The position numbers and the translations under genes were made by a program. This document shows, one piece after another, positions 1 to 5,364 of a DNA stretch of 5,698 nt. Position 1 is the first letter of the stretch. Each line of letters starts with the position of its first letter. This DNA is from an uncultured Nocardiopsis sp. (GTDB taxonomy: Bacteria > Actinomycetota > Actinomycetes > Streptosporangiales > Streptosporangiaceae), in assembly GCA_937957845.1 (NCBI GenBank), contig CALGOD010000576.1, positions 1 to 5,698 of the forward strand. The letters run 5' to 3'. The notes under the pieces were generated by a model that saw only the letters and a program-made list of their open reading frames with translations, had not been told where the DNA came from and searched no databases.

Positions 1-296
1 TATCTCACCGTTCGTCCCTACAAAGCATACTGGGAACTCAAATATGAGCGGGATCAAAAAACGAACCTGCGTCCGTGGCACCCCGTCGGGAACGAGTGAG
101 GAGTGCGGATGGCGGCTGGTTCTGCGAATGTCCCGTTGTTACGGGTGTACCCCAATGACCGCCCGGGTGGTACAAAATGTGGCCCGGGTCTCACGCGACC
201 TCGATCACGTGTGAATTTTTCACACGCTTTGACACCTTCTATCCCGATTTGCACGAAAGTGCTCTCCAGGGAATCGACAGGTCTCCGAACAGCATG
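1..296. other. Intergenic region, no supported gene; AT-richer left end
   Basis: I see no convincing gene in this stretch. Its first 60 bases are only about 43% GC, far below the flanking genes. A plus-strand frame is open from the window edge to a TGA at 97-99 (about 32 residues, beginning YLTVRPYKAYW). It resembles no family I know, and its third-position GC (about 62%) is low for this genome, so it is either a foreign or unusual gene end or chance. Alternatively this is the promoter region of a minus-strand gene starting near or beyond the left edge: on the minus strand there is a TATGCT box (29-24) followed by AGGGA and a GTG at 8-6. Neither reading is secure. The region also holds a palindrome at 208-226 and two GCCCGGGT copies at 161-168 and 182-189. 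Confidence 0.5.
208..226. promoter_or_regulatory. Perfect 8-bp-arm palindrome, possible operator
   Basis: The sequence CGTGTGAA-TTT-TTCACACG has perfectly complementary 8-bp arms (208-215 and 219-226) around a 3-base AT centre. Short symmetric sites like this are typical of dimeric transcription factors. It contains TGTGA-N5-TCACA, which resembles the CRP/FNR-family site TGTGA-N6-TCACA but is one base short in the spacer. A TTGACA (plus strand, 229-234) follows directly, but no TANNNT lies at the right distance and no plus-strand gene follows. If functional, it more likely serves a gene off the left edge. Which regulator binds is unknown. Confidence 0.4.
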
Positions 297-322
297 GAGG
301 CCGGCACCCGAGTGCCGGCCTC
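297..322 (-). terminator. Hairpin terminator of the mec-cysO-cysM operon
   Basis: An 11-bp perfect stem (297-307 with 312-322, arms GAGGCCGGCAC/GTGCCGGCCTC) closes a 4-base loop, starting 10 bases past the cysM stop codon. There is no clear U-tract on the minus-strand side, which is common for actinobacterial hairpin terminators. Stem strength and position make termination of cysM the natural reading. Confidence 0.8.
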
Positions 323-332
323 ACGCCTGGAG

Positions 333-1280
333 TCAGGCCCAGAGCTGGCCGTCGAGCCGCTCCTCCGCCTCTTCGAGGGTGCCCTCGTAGGCTCCGGTGG
401 ACAGGTACTTCCACCCGGCGTCGGCGATGACGAACGCGATGTCGGCGCGTTCTCCCGCCCGCTCCGCCTTACGGGCCACACCCATCGCGGCGTGCAGTGC
501 TCCACCGGTGGAGATCCCCGCGAAGATGCCCTCCTTCTCCAAGAGCTCCCGAGTCCGCTTCAGAGCGGCGTCGGAGGGCACGGAGAAACGGGTGGTGAGC
601 ACCGACTCGTCGTACAGTTCGGGCACGAACCCCTCGTCGAGGTTGCGCAGCCCGTACACCAACTCGCCGTACCGCGGTTCGGCGGCCACGATCTGCACGT
701 CCGGGCGGTGTTCGCGCAGGTAACGGCCGGCACCCATCAGAGTGCCGGTCGTACCGAGCCCGGCGACGAAGTGGGTGATCTCAGGCAGGTCGGTGAGGAT
801 CTCGGGCCCGGTGGTCTCGTAGTGGGCCCGAGCGTTGGCCGCGTTGCCGTACTGGTAGAGCATCACCCAGTCGGGATTGTCCCGGGCCATCTCCTTGGCG
901 ACGCGAACGGCCTCGTTGGAGCCGCCCGCCGCATCGGAGAAGTGGACCTCGGCACCCCACATGGCCAGCAACTGTCTGCGTTCGGAGGAGGTGTTCTCCG
1001 GCATGACGCAGATCATGCGGTAGCCGCGCAGCTTGGCGACCATGGCCAGGGAGATGCCGGTGTTCCCCGACGTCGGCTCCAGGATGGTGCAACCCGGAGA
1101 GAGCAACCCCTCCTTCTCGGCCTGTTCGATCATGTAGAACGCGGCGCGATCCTTGATCGAGCCTGTGGGGTTGCGATCCTCCAGCTTCGCCCACAGCCGG
1201 ACCTTCGGCGAAGGCGAGAGCCTGGGCAGGCCGACGAGCGGCGTACCGCCGAGGGAGTCGAGCAGGGAGTCGTAGCGCAT
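333..1280 (-). CDS. cysM: Cysteine synthase CysM (O-phosphoserine, CysO-dependent)
   Basis: This is a 315-residue PLP-dependent fold-type II synthase, very close by eye to M. tuberculosis CysM. From the known family role, it condenses O-phosphoserine with the thiocarboxylated sulfur carrier CysO to give a CysO-cysteine adduct in the cytoplasm. Visible motifs are NPTGSIKDR (38-45) with the PLP lysine K43, the substrate loop TSGNTG (70-75), the PLP-phosphate loop GTTGT (176-180), and R212 in LRNLDEG. R212 sits where M. tuberculosis R220 selects O-phosphoserine; both K43 and R212 are offset by 8 from the mycobacterial numbering. The C-terminal GQLWA, conserved in mycobacterial CysM, is intact. 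I chose the ATG at 1280 (MRYDSLL) because the homologue starts there. An in-frame GTG at 1301 overlaps the cysO end and has no ribosome site. The gene lies 7 bp after cysO, so translation is probably coupled. A generic cysteine synthase is the alternative, but R212 and the neighbours argue for CysM. Confidence 0.95.
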   Translation of the reverse strand: MRYDSLLDSLGGTPLVGLPRLSPSPKVRLWAKLEDRNPTGSIKDRAAFYMIEQAEKEGLLSPGCTILEPTSGNTGISLAMVAKLRGYRMICVMPENTSSERRQLLAMWGAEVHFSDAAGGSNEAVRVAKEMARDNPDWVMLYQYGNAANARAHYETTGPEILTDLPEITHFVAGLGTTGTLMGAGRYLREHRPDVQIVAAEPRYGELVYGLRNLDEGFVPELYDESVLTTRFSVPSDAALKRTRELLEKEGIFAGISTGGALHAAMGVARKAERAGERADIAFVIADAGWKYLSTGAYEGTLEEAEERLDGQLWA

Positions 1281-1287
1281 GCCGGAC

Positions 1288-1566
1288 CTAGTGGTTTCCA
1301 CCTGCGACGGCGGGGAGGACGGTCACGTCGTCCCCGTCCTTGAGCTTGGCCTCCAGCCCGCCGACGAAGCGGACGTCCTCGTCGTTGAGGTAGACGTTGA
1401 CGAAGCGGCGCAGCTTGCCATCCTCCACCAGGCGCTCCTCGATACCCGGGTAGCGGCGGTCCAGGTCGGCGAAGAGCTCACCGATGGTGGCCCCGGAACC
1501 CTCGACGACCTTGGCGTCGCCGGTCAGGTTGCGCAGGATGGTGGGGATACGGACCTCGATGGCCAT
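1288..1566 (-). CDS. cysO: Sulfur-carrier protein CysO (ThiS/MoaD family) with Asn-His tail after Gly-Gly
   Basis: This 92-residue ubiquitin-like protein begins MAIEVRIPTILR and contains RFVNVYLNDEDVRF (54-67), both closely matching mycobacterial CysO. In that family the C-terminal Gly-Gly is adenylated and converted to a thiocarboxylate by a MoeZ-type enzyme, and the sulfur is then used by CysM. Here the protein ends PAVAGGNH: the Gly-Gly is at 89-90 and two residues follow before the TAG. As I recall it, M. tuberculosis CysO ends directly in Gly-Gly, so this form should be an inactive precursor needing trimming. The start at 1566 is supported by the homologue's N-terminus and by a GGAG (minus strand, 1578-1575) 8 bases upstream. 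The open frame continues upstream of this ATG, but the extension is a low-complexity Arg/Ser/Pro stretch that I reject. It lies between mec (94-bp gap) and cysM (7-bp gap), all on the same strand. Confidence 0.95.
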   Translation of the reverse strand: MAIEVRIPTILRNLTGDAKVVEGSGATIGELFADLDRRYPGIEERLVEDGKLRRFVNVYLNDEDVRFVGGLEAKLKDGDDVTVLPAVAGGNH

Positions 1567-1574
1567 GAAGGTGT

Positions 1575-1578
1575 CTCC
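1575..1578 (-). promoter_or_regulatory. Ribosome binding site deciding the cysO start
   Basis: GGAG lies 8 bases upstream of the ATG at 1566. It supports this short start over the longer upstream frame, which has no conserved sequence. Confidence 0.6.
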
Positions 1579-1660
1579 GTTAGCGGTTGTCAGTGTGCGT
1601 TCATTGCCAACAGGGCGGGCTCGGCGTCCATTCCTGGACCGCACGGCCCACCCGCGGAAC

Positions 1661-2083
1661 CTACCTGGCCTCCCGCGCCTCGGTGATCTCCACGGGCTCC
1701 TCGGTGATCTGACCGTCGATGATGCGGTAGGACCGGAACTCGACCGTGTCGGGCTCACGGGTCGACACGATCACGTAGTGGGCACCCGGTTCGGACGCGT
1801 AGGAGACGTCGGTACGCGAGGGGTAGGCCTCGGTCGCGGTGTGGGAGTGATAGATCACGACGGGTTCCTCGTCGCGGTCGTCCATCTCACGCCAGACCTT
1901 GAGCTGTTCGAGGGAGTCGAAGCGGTAGAAGGTCGGCGACCGCTCGGCGTTGGTCATCTCGACGAACCGTTCGGGGCGGTCGGTCCCCTCGGGCCCGGCC
2001 ACGATGCCGCACGCCTCGTCGGGGTGATCGCGGCGGGCGTGGGCGACGATCTTGTCGTAGATCGAGCGATCAATCCTCAGCAT
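1661..2083 (-). CDS. mec: JAMM/MPN+ metalloprotease Mec, acting on CysO
   Basis: This 140-residue protein is a Zn-dependent JAB1/MPN/Mov34-fold isopeptidase-like enzyme. The JAMM motif is complete: E23 in PDEACGI, then H79-S-H81-x7-S89-x2-D92 within YHSHTATEAYPSRTD. The length matches M. tuberculosis Mec (Rv1334), which cleaves CysO-cysteine to free cysteine and regenerate CysO. In this locus it may also remove the two residues that follow Gly-Gly in CysO, as QbsD does for QbsE in Pseudomonas; that second role is inference. It is the first gene of the mec-cysO-cysM operon. No Shine-Dalgarno sequence lies at a normal distance from the ATG. Instead a TACTCT box ends 6 bases upstream, suggesting a leaderless start. 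Divergent from pncB, with 132 bp between the start codons. Confidence 0.93.
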   Translation of the reverse strand: MLRIDRSIYDKIVAHARRDHPDEACGIVAGPEGTDRPERFVEMTNAERSPTFYRFDSLEQLKVWREMDDRDEEPVVIYHSHTATEAYPSRTDVSYASEPGAHYVIVSTREPDTVEFRSYRIIDGQITEEPVEITEAREAR

Positions 2084-2117
2084 GCGTCCAGAGTACCCAC
2101 ACCCTCTTTCCTACCAA
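2084..2117 (-). promoter_or_regulatory. Predicted promoter for mec-cysO-cysM, leaderless type
   Basis: Reading the minus strand, TTGGTA (2117-2112; 4 of 6 matches to TTGACA) is followed by a 16-base spacer and TACTCT (2095-2090, TANNNT). Six bases then separate the box from the ATG at 2083, placing the expected start of transcription at or one base before the A of the ATG. No ribosome site lies in the usual window. The prediction rests on sequence only. Confidence 0.55.
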
Positions 2118-2202
2118 CCAAATGGGTATTGTCGTCGCGCGAGGTAGATCACGGTGGGCGAGCGTGACCGGGCCGCCTCGCCCCCGTCCCACCCTCACGG
2201 AT

Positions 2203-2208
2203 TAGGCT
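2203..2208 (+). promoter_or_regulatory. Predicted -10 box for pncB-pncA, leaderless type
   Basis: TAGGCT (TANNNT) ends 7 bases before the pncB ATG at 2216. No recognisable -35 lies 16-19 bases upstream, and there is no well-placed Shine-Dalgarno sequence. An in-frame TGA at 2165-2167 and the lack of an in-frame upstream start make 2216 the start codon. Transcription would begin at or next to it. Confidence 0.5.
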
Positions 2209-2215
2209 CGGGCCC

Positions 2216-3517
2216 ATGAGCGAGGACAGCAGCAGCGCGCTGCTCACCGACCACTACGAACTGACGATGCTCCAGGGTGCCCTGCACAGCGGGACCGCCG
2301 CCCGCCGTTCGGTGTTCGAGATGTTCGCCCGGAGGCTTCCGGAGGGGCGCCGCTACGGCGTCGTGGCGGGAACGGGACGGTTCCTGGACCTGCTGGAGCG
2401 GTTCCGGTTCGGCGGGAAGGAGCTCGACTTCCTGTCCGACAACGGGGTCGTGGACGAACGCACACTGGACTGGCTCGCCGACTACCGGTTCTCGGGGAAC
2501 GTGTGGGGCTACGGCGAGGGGGAGGCCTACTTCCCCGGGTCTCCGATCCTGGTGGTGGAGGCCTCCTTCGCCGAGGCCGTGGTGCTGGAGACCTTGGCGC
2601 TGTCGGTGTACAACCACGACAGCGCGATCGCCTCGGCCGCGACGAGGATGACCGTGGCGGCCGGGGACCGACCGTTGATCGAGATGGGATCGCGCCGCAC
2701 ACAGGAGCGGTCCGCGGTGGCGGCGGCACGCGCCGCCTATGTGGCCGGCTTCGCCACCTCCTCCAATCTGGAGGCCGGACGCACCTACGGAGTGCCGACC
2801 GGCGGGACGGCCGCGCACGCCTTCACGCTGCTGCACGACAGCGAGCGGCACGCGTTCCAGGCGCAGCTGGAGTCCTTGGGCACGGAAACGACACTGCTGG
2901 TGGACACCTATGACGTGGAACGGGCGGTACGCACCGCGGTCGAGCTGGCCGGAACCAGGCTGGGCGCGGTGCGGATCGACTCCGGCGACCTGGCGGCGGA
3001 GGCCGCACGGGTACGTTCCCAGCTGGACTCCCTGGGGGCGACCGGAACCCGGATCGTGGTGACCGGCGACCTGGACGAGCACGCCATCCAGGCTCTGGCC
3101 GTGGCGCCGGTGGACGGATACGGGGTGGGCACCTCCCTGGTGACGGGCTCGGGGGCCCCGACGGTGTCCCTGGTGTACAAGCTGGTGGCACGGGCACGGG
3201 GTTTGGAGGAGGACGCACCCCTGGAACCGGTGGCCAAGCGTTCGGTGGGCAAGCCCAGCAGGGGCGGACGCAAATGGGCGGTACGCCGTCTGGACGACAG
3301 GGGCACCGCCGTGGCCGAGGAGGTCCATCCCCATCCGCCGGCCGCCCAGGCGGGAACGCGCCCTCTTCTGCGCCCCTTGGTCGCCGACGGCGAGGTGGTG
3401 GGCCGTGAGACCGTGCACGAGGCACGGGAGCGGCATAGGGCGACGATCGCGGAACTGCCCGAGGAGGCTCTGCGGATGTCCCGCGGGGAGGCGGCGCTGC
3501 CGACGGTGTTCCACTGA
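2216..3517 (+). CDS. pncB: Nicotinate phosphoribosyltransferase
   Basis: This 433-residue enzyme converts nicotinate and PRPP to nicotinate mononucleotide with ATP hydrolysis, the committed step of the Preiss-Handler NAD salvage route in the cytoplasm. Family motifs in order are TDHYELTM (11-18) at the N-terminus, GSRRTQ (158-163), GTAAHAF (197-203) with the histidine (H201) that is phosphorylated in this family, RIDSGDL (253-259), and the phosphate-binding GVGTSLVT (303-310) followed by YKLV. Length fits the actinobacterial family (M. tuberculosis PncB1 is about 450 residues). It is the first gene of a two-gene unit with pncA, which makes its substrate. It is divergent from the cysteine operon, as the pncB/mec neighbourhood also is in other actinobacteria. 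I see no frameshift or missing key residue. Confidence 0.95.
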   Translation: MSEDSSSALLTDHYELTMLQGALHSGTAARRSVFEMFARRLPEGRRYGVVAGTGRFLDLLERFRFGGKELDFLSDNGVVDERTLDWLADYRFSGNVWGYGEGEAYFPGSPILVVEASFAEAVVLETLALSVYNHDSAIASAATRMTVAAGDRPLIEMGSRRTQERSAVAAARAAYVAGFATSSNLEAGRTYGVPTGGTAAHAFTLLHDSERHAFQAQLESLGTETTLLVDTYDVERAVRTAVELAGTRLGAVRIDSGDLAAEAARVRSQLDSLGATGTRIVVTGDLDEHAIQALAVAPVDGYGVGTSLVTGSGAPTVSLVYKLVARARGLEEDAPLEPVAKRSVGKPSRGGRKWAVRRLDDRGTAVAEEVHPHPPAAQAGTRPLLRPLVADGEVVGRETVHEARERHRATIAELPEEALRMSRGEAALPTVFH

Positions 3518-3583
3518 GGACGTGTTCCGTCGGCACGGCCGTACCCGGCGAGGAACCGGGCGATAAGGACCAGGATCCGAAAG

Positions 3584-3589
3584 AAGGAG
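3584..3589 (+). promoter_or_regulatory. Strong ribosome binding site of pncA
   Basis: AAGGAG lies 7 bases upstream of the ATG at 3597. It fixes the pncA start and contrasts with the lack of any such site at the leading gene pncB, as expected when only the first gene of the mRNA is leaderless. Confidence 0.8.
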
Positions 3590-3596
3590 TGGAGCG

Positions 3597-4166
3597 ATGA
3601 AGGCACTCATCGTGGTGGACGTACAGAAGGACTTCTGTGAGGGCGGGAGCCTGGGCGTGACGGGCGGGGCGAGCACGGCGGCGGCGATCACCGAGCACGC
3701 CCGTGCCGGTGACTACGACCACGTGGTGGCCACACGGGACTATCACATCGATCCGGGGGAGCACTTCTCGGAGAACCCCGACTTCGTCAGGACCTGGCCG
3801 CGCCACTGTGAGGCGGGGACGCCGGGGGCGGAGTTCCACCCCCACTTCGATTCCTCGCTGGTCCACGCGGTCTTCGACAAGGGCCAGTACTCGGACGGCT
3901 ACAGCGGTTTCGAGGGCGTGGCCGGCCAGGAGAAGACCCCGTTGGTCGAGTGGCTCCGCGAGCACGGGGTGGAGGAGGTGGACGTGGTGGGCATCGCCAC
4001 GGACCACTGTGTGAGGGCCACGGCGTTGGACGCCGTCAAGGAGGGTCTGCGCGCGCGGGTGCTGCTCGGACTGACCGCGGGTGTGGCACGTCCGACGGTG
4101 GACTCGGCGTTGGAGCAGATGCGCGAGGCGGGTGTGACGTTGGAGGGAGAGCCGCTGGTCGGCTGA
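3597..4166 (+). CDS. pncA: Nicotinamidase PncA (isochorismatase-fold hydrolase)
   Basis: This 189-residue cysteine hydrolase deaminates nicotinamide to nicotinate, feeding PncB. It aligns closely by eye with M. tuberculosis PncA (186 residues). The catalytic triad D8 (VDVQKDFC), K95 (FDKGQY) and C138 (ATDHCVR) is intact, as are the metal ligands D48, H50, H56 and H70. The non-proline cis-peptide signature GIATDHC lies at 132-138. This agreement makes a generic isochorismatase unlikely. It follows pncB by 79 bp on the same strand, with its own strong AAGGAG; co-transcription is likely because no strong terminator separates them. In mycobacteria the same enzyme activates pyrazinamide, so this one should too, though that is inference. 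A bidirectional hairpin follows 14 bases after the stop. Confidence 0.95.
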   Translation: MKALIVVDVQKDFCEGGSLGVTGGASTAAAITEHARAGDYDHVVATRDYHIDPGEHFSENPDFVRTWPRHCEAGTPGAEFHPHFDSSLVHAVFDKGQYSDGYSGFEGVAGQEKTPLVEWLREHGVEEVDVVGIATDHCVRATALDAVKEGLRARVLLGLTAGVARPTVDSALEQMREAGVTLEGEPLVG

Positions 4167-4180
4167 GACCGGTACACGGA

Positions 4181-4210
4181 AGGGGCGGCGGTGCTTCCAC
4201 CGCCGCCCCT
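4181..4210. terminator. Bidirectional hairpin terminator between pncA and trpS
   Basis: A perfect 13-bp stem (4181-4193 with 4198-4210) closes a 4-base loop (CTTC on plus). It sits 14 bases after the pncA stop and 23 bases after the trpS stop on the other strand, so it can end transcription from both converging genes. Neither side has a U-tract, matching the cysM terminator in this window. Confidence 0.85.
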
Positions 4211-4233
4211 CGCCACTTCGTGCTCGGCGTGAG

Positions 4234-5241
4234 TCAGGCCACGCCGATGGCGGCGCGCACCTTGTCCAGGGTGGCGCGGGCACGCTTCCGGGCGCGTTCG
4301 GAACCGGCCTCCAGGATCGCGTCGATCCGCGCCGGGTCGGCCATCAACTCCTCGTAGCGCTCCCGCTTGTGGGCGAGCTCGGCGTTGAGCACCTCGAAGA
4401 GCTCGTTCTTGAGGTCGCCCCAGCCCATGCCGCCCGCCTCCAGCCGTTTGCGCACGTCGGCGATCCTGTCCGCGTCGGCGAAGTGGGTGAGCAGTTGGAA
4501 GGGCACCGAGCTGTCGGGGTCCTTGGGCTCCTCGACCGGTGTGGAGTCGGTGGGGATGCGGCGCACGGCCTTCTTGAGCTTGTTCTCGGGGAGGAAGAGC
4601 GGGATGTGGTTGTCGTAGGACTTGCTCATCTTGCGGCCGTCGACCCCGGGCAGGATGCTCGCCTCGCCGTCGTCGATGACGCCCTCGGGGATCGGGAAGT
4701 CGTAGACCTCGCCGTAGCGGTGGTTGAAGTACCCGGCGATGTCGGCGGTGTACTCGATGTGCTGGGTCTGGTCGCGTCCCACGGGGACGTGGGTGGCCTC
4801 CATGATGAGGATGTCGGCGGCCATGAGGATGGGGTAGTTGTACAGCCCCATGTTGACGCCGGCGTCCAGGTCGGTGATCCCGGCCTCGTTGTTGCGGTCG
4901 CGGGCGGCCTTGTAGGCGTGCGCACGGTTCATGAGGCCCTTGGGGGTCAGGGCGCTCAGGATCGTGGTGAGCTCGAAGGTCTCGGGCACCTTGGACTGCT
5001 GGTAGATGACCGTCTTGTCGGGGTCGAGGCCGCACGCGAGCCAGGTGGCAGCGCCTGACCGGATGCTGTGACGGAGCTCGTCCGCGTCCTTGATGGTGTT
5101 GAGCGCGTGATAGTCCGCGATGAAGTAGTAGGTGTCGTAGACCTCCGCGGCCGCCAGGGCCGGTTTGATCGCGCCGACGTAGTTGCCCAGGTGGAAGTCC
5201 CCGGTGGGCTTGATACCGGTCAGGTAGGTGTTCGCTGCCAT
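4234..5241 (-). CDS. trpS: Tryptophan-tRNA ligase
   Basis: This 335-residue class I aminoacyl-tRNA synthetase charges tRNA-Trp. The HIGH-type motif is HLGN (17-20) in TGDFHLGNYVGAIKP, and KMSKS is complete at 204-208 within LPGVDGRKMSKSYDN. The tryptophan-site helix YPILMAADILI (136-146) and VPVGRDQTQH (152-161) are present, and length is normal. Several signatures (ADYHAL at 42-47, GLMNRAHAYKA at 102-112, GRDQ instead of GEDQ, EEPKDPDSS at 237-245) match the TrpS type I recall from Pseudomonas rather than Bacillus or E. coli TrpS, which have DQHAIT and GEDQKQH. The ATG at 5241 fits the family N-terminus. A GGAGGG ends only one base before it, too close for a normal ribosome site, and TACTCT ends 7 bases upstream, so the mRNA is probably leaderless. 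Whether it is the only TrpRS of the organism cannot be seen here. Confidence 0.95.
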   Translation of the reverse strand: MAANTYLTGIKPTGDFHLGNYVGAIKPALAAAEVYDTYYFIADYHALNTIKDADELRHSIRSGAATWLACGLDPDKTVIYQQSKVPETFELTTILSALTPKGLMNRAHAYKAARDRNNEAGITDLDAGVNMGLYNYPILMAADILIMEATHVPVGRDQTQHIEYTADIAGYFNHRYGEVYDFPIPEGVIDDGEASILPGVDGRKMSKSYDNHIPLFLPENKLKKAVRRIPTDSTPVEEPKDPDSSVPFQLLTHFADADRIADVRKRLEAGGMGWGDLKNELFEVLNAELAHKRERYEELMADPARIDAILEAGSERARKRARATLDKVRAAIGVA

Positions 5242-5248
5242 GCCCTCC

Positions 5249-5254
5249 AGAGTA
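5249..5254 (-). promoter_or_regulatory. Predicted -10 box for trpS, leaderless type
   Basis: TACTCT (minus strand, 5254-5249) ends 7 bases before the trpS ATG. The context TACTCTGGAGGGCATG closely resembles TACTCTGGACGCATG in front of mec. No TTGACA-like -35 is evident upstream. Confidence 0.5.
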
Positions 5255-5286
5255 GCGGCGGTCCGGTTCCCGGGTGTTCGGCGCGC

Positions 5287-5346
5287 GGCCCGGGGAGAAG
5301 TCGGCCCGACTCACCTGGAGTGCGTCGGGCCGCTCTTCCCCGGGCC
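5287..5346 (-). terminator. Long compound hairpin after the M43 protease gene
   Basis: An outer perfect 10-bp stem (5287-5296 with 5337-5346) encloses a small internal loop, then a perfect 9-bp stem (5302-5310 with 5324-5332) and, past one mismatch, CAC/GTG (5312-5314 with 5320-5322) around a 5-base loop. It begins 18 bases past the protease stop, so it probably terminates that gene and insulates trpS. A further 8-bp inverted pair, CGGTTCCC at 5264-5271 and GGGAACCG at 5348-5355, flanks it. Confidence 0.65.
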
Positions 5347-5364
5347 GGGGAACCGTTCTTCGGA

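Noticed and set aside
1..99. Open plus-strand frame ending in TGA at 97-99, possible C-terminus of a gene entering from the left
   Set aside because: Only about 32 residues are visible, none recognisable, and third-position GC is low for this genome. It is not called as a gene, but the sequence to the left would settle it.
229..257. TTGACA at 229-234 as the -35 of a plus-strand promoter
   Set aside because: No TANNNT lies 16-19 bases downstream, and no plus-strand gene follows before the cysM end.
1281..1301. GTG at 1301 as an upstream start of cysM
   Set aside because: It would add seven non-conserved residues, overlap cysO and lack a ribosome site. The homologue begins at the downstream ATG.
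177..1343. Long plus-strand open frame (388 codons) opposite cysM
   Set aside because: It is antisense to a clearly conserved gene. Long spurious frames are expected opposite high-GC coding sequence, and its Gly/Arg/His-rich product resembles no family.
1590..1604. Four-codon upstream frame (Met-Asn-Ala-His) before cysO on the minus strand, considered as a cysteine-responsive leader peptide
   Set aside because: It has no cysteine codons, no ribosome site and no attenuator hairpin, so nothing supports regulation by translation.
3544..3560. Small hairpin (CCCGG/CCGGG, 5 bp, 7-base loop) between pncB and pncA
   Set aside because: It is too weak to be called a terminator in GC-rich DNA. The two genes act in consecutive steps and are probably co-transcribed.
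2195..5314. Minus-strand open frames of 498, 486 and 471 codons overlapping pncB, pncA and trpS
   Set aside because: They shadow pncB, pncA and trpS in other frames. Their compositions are Pro/Arg/Ser/His-rich with no domain motifs, and they run across convincing gene boundaries.
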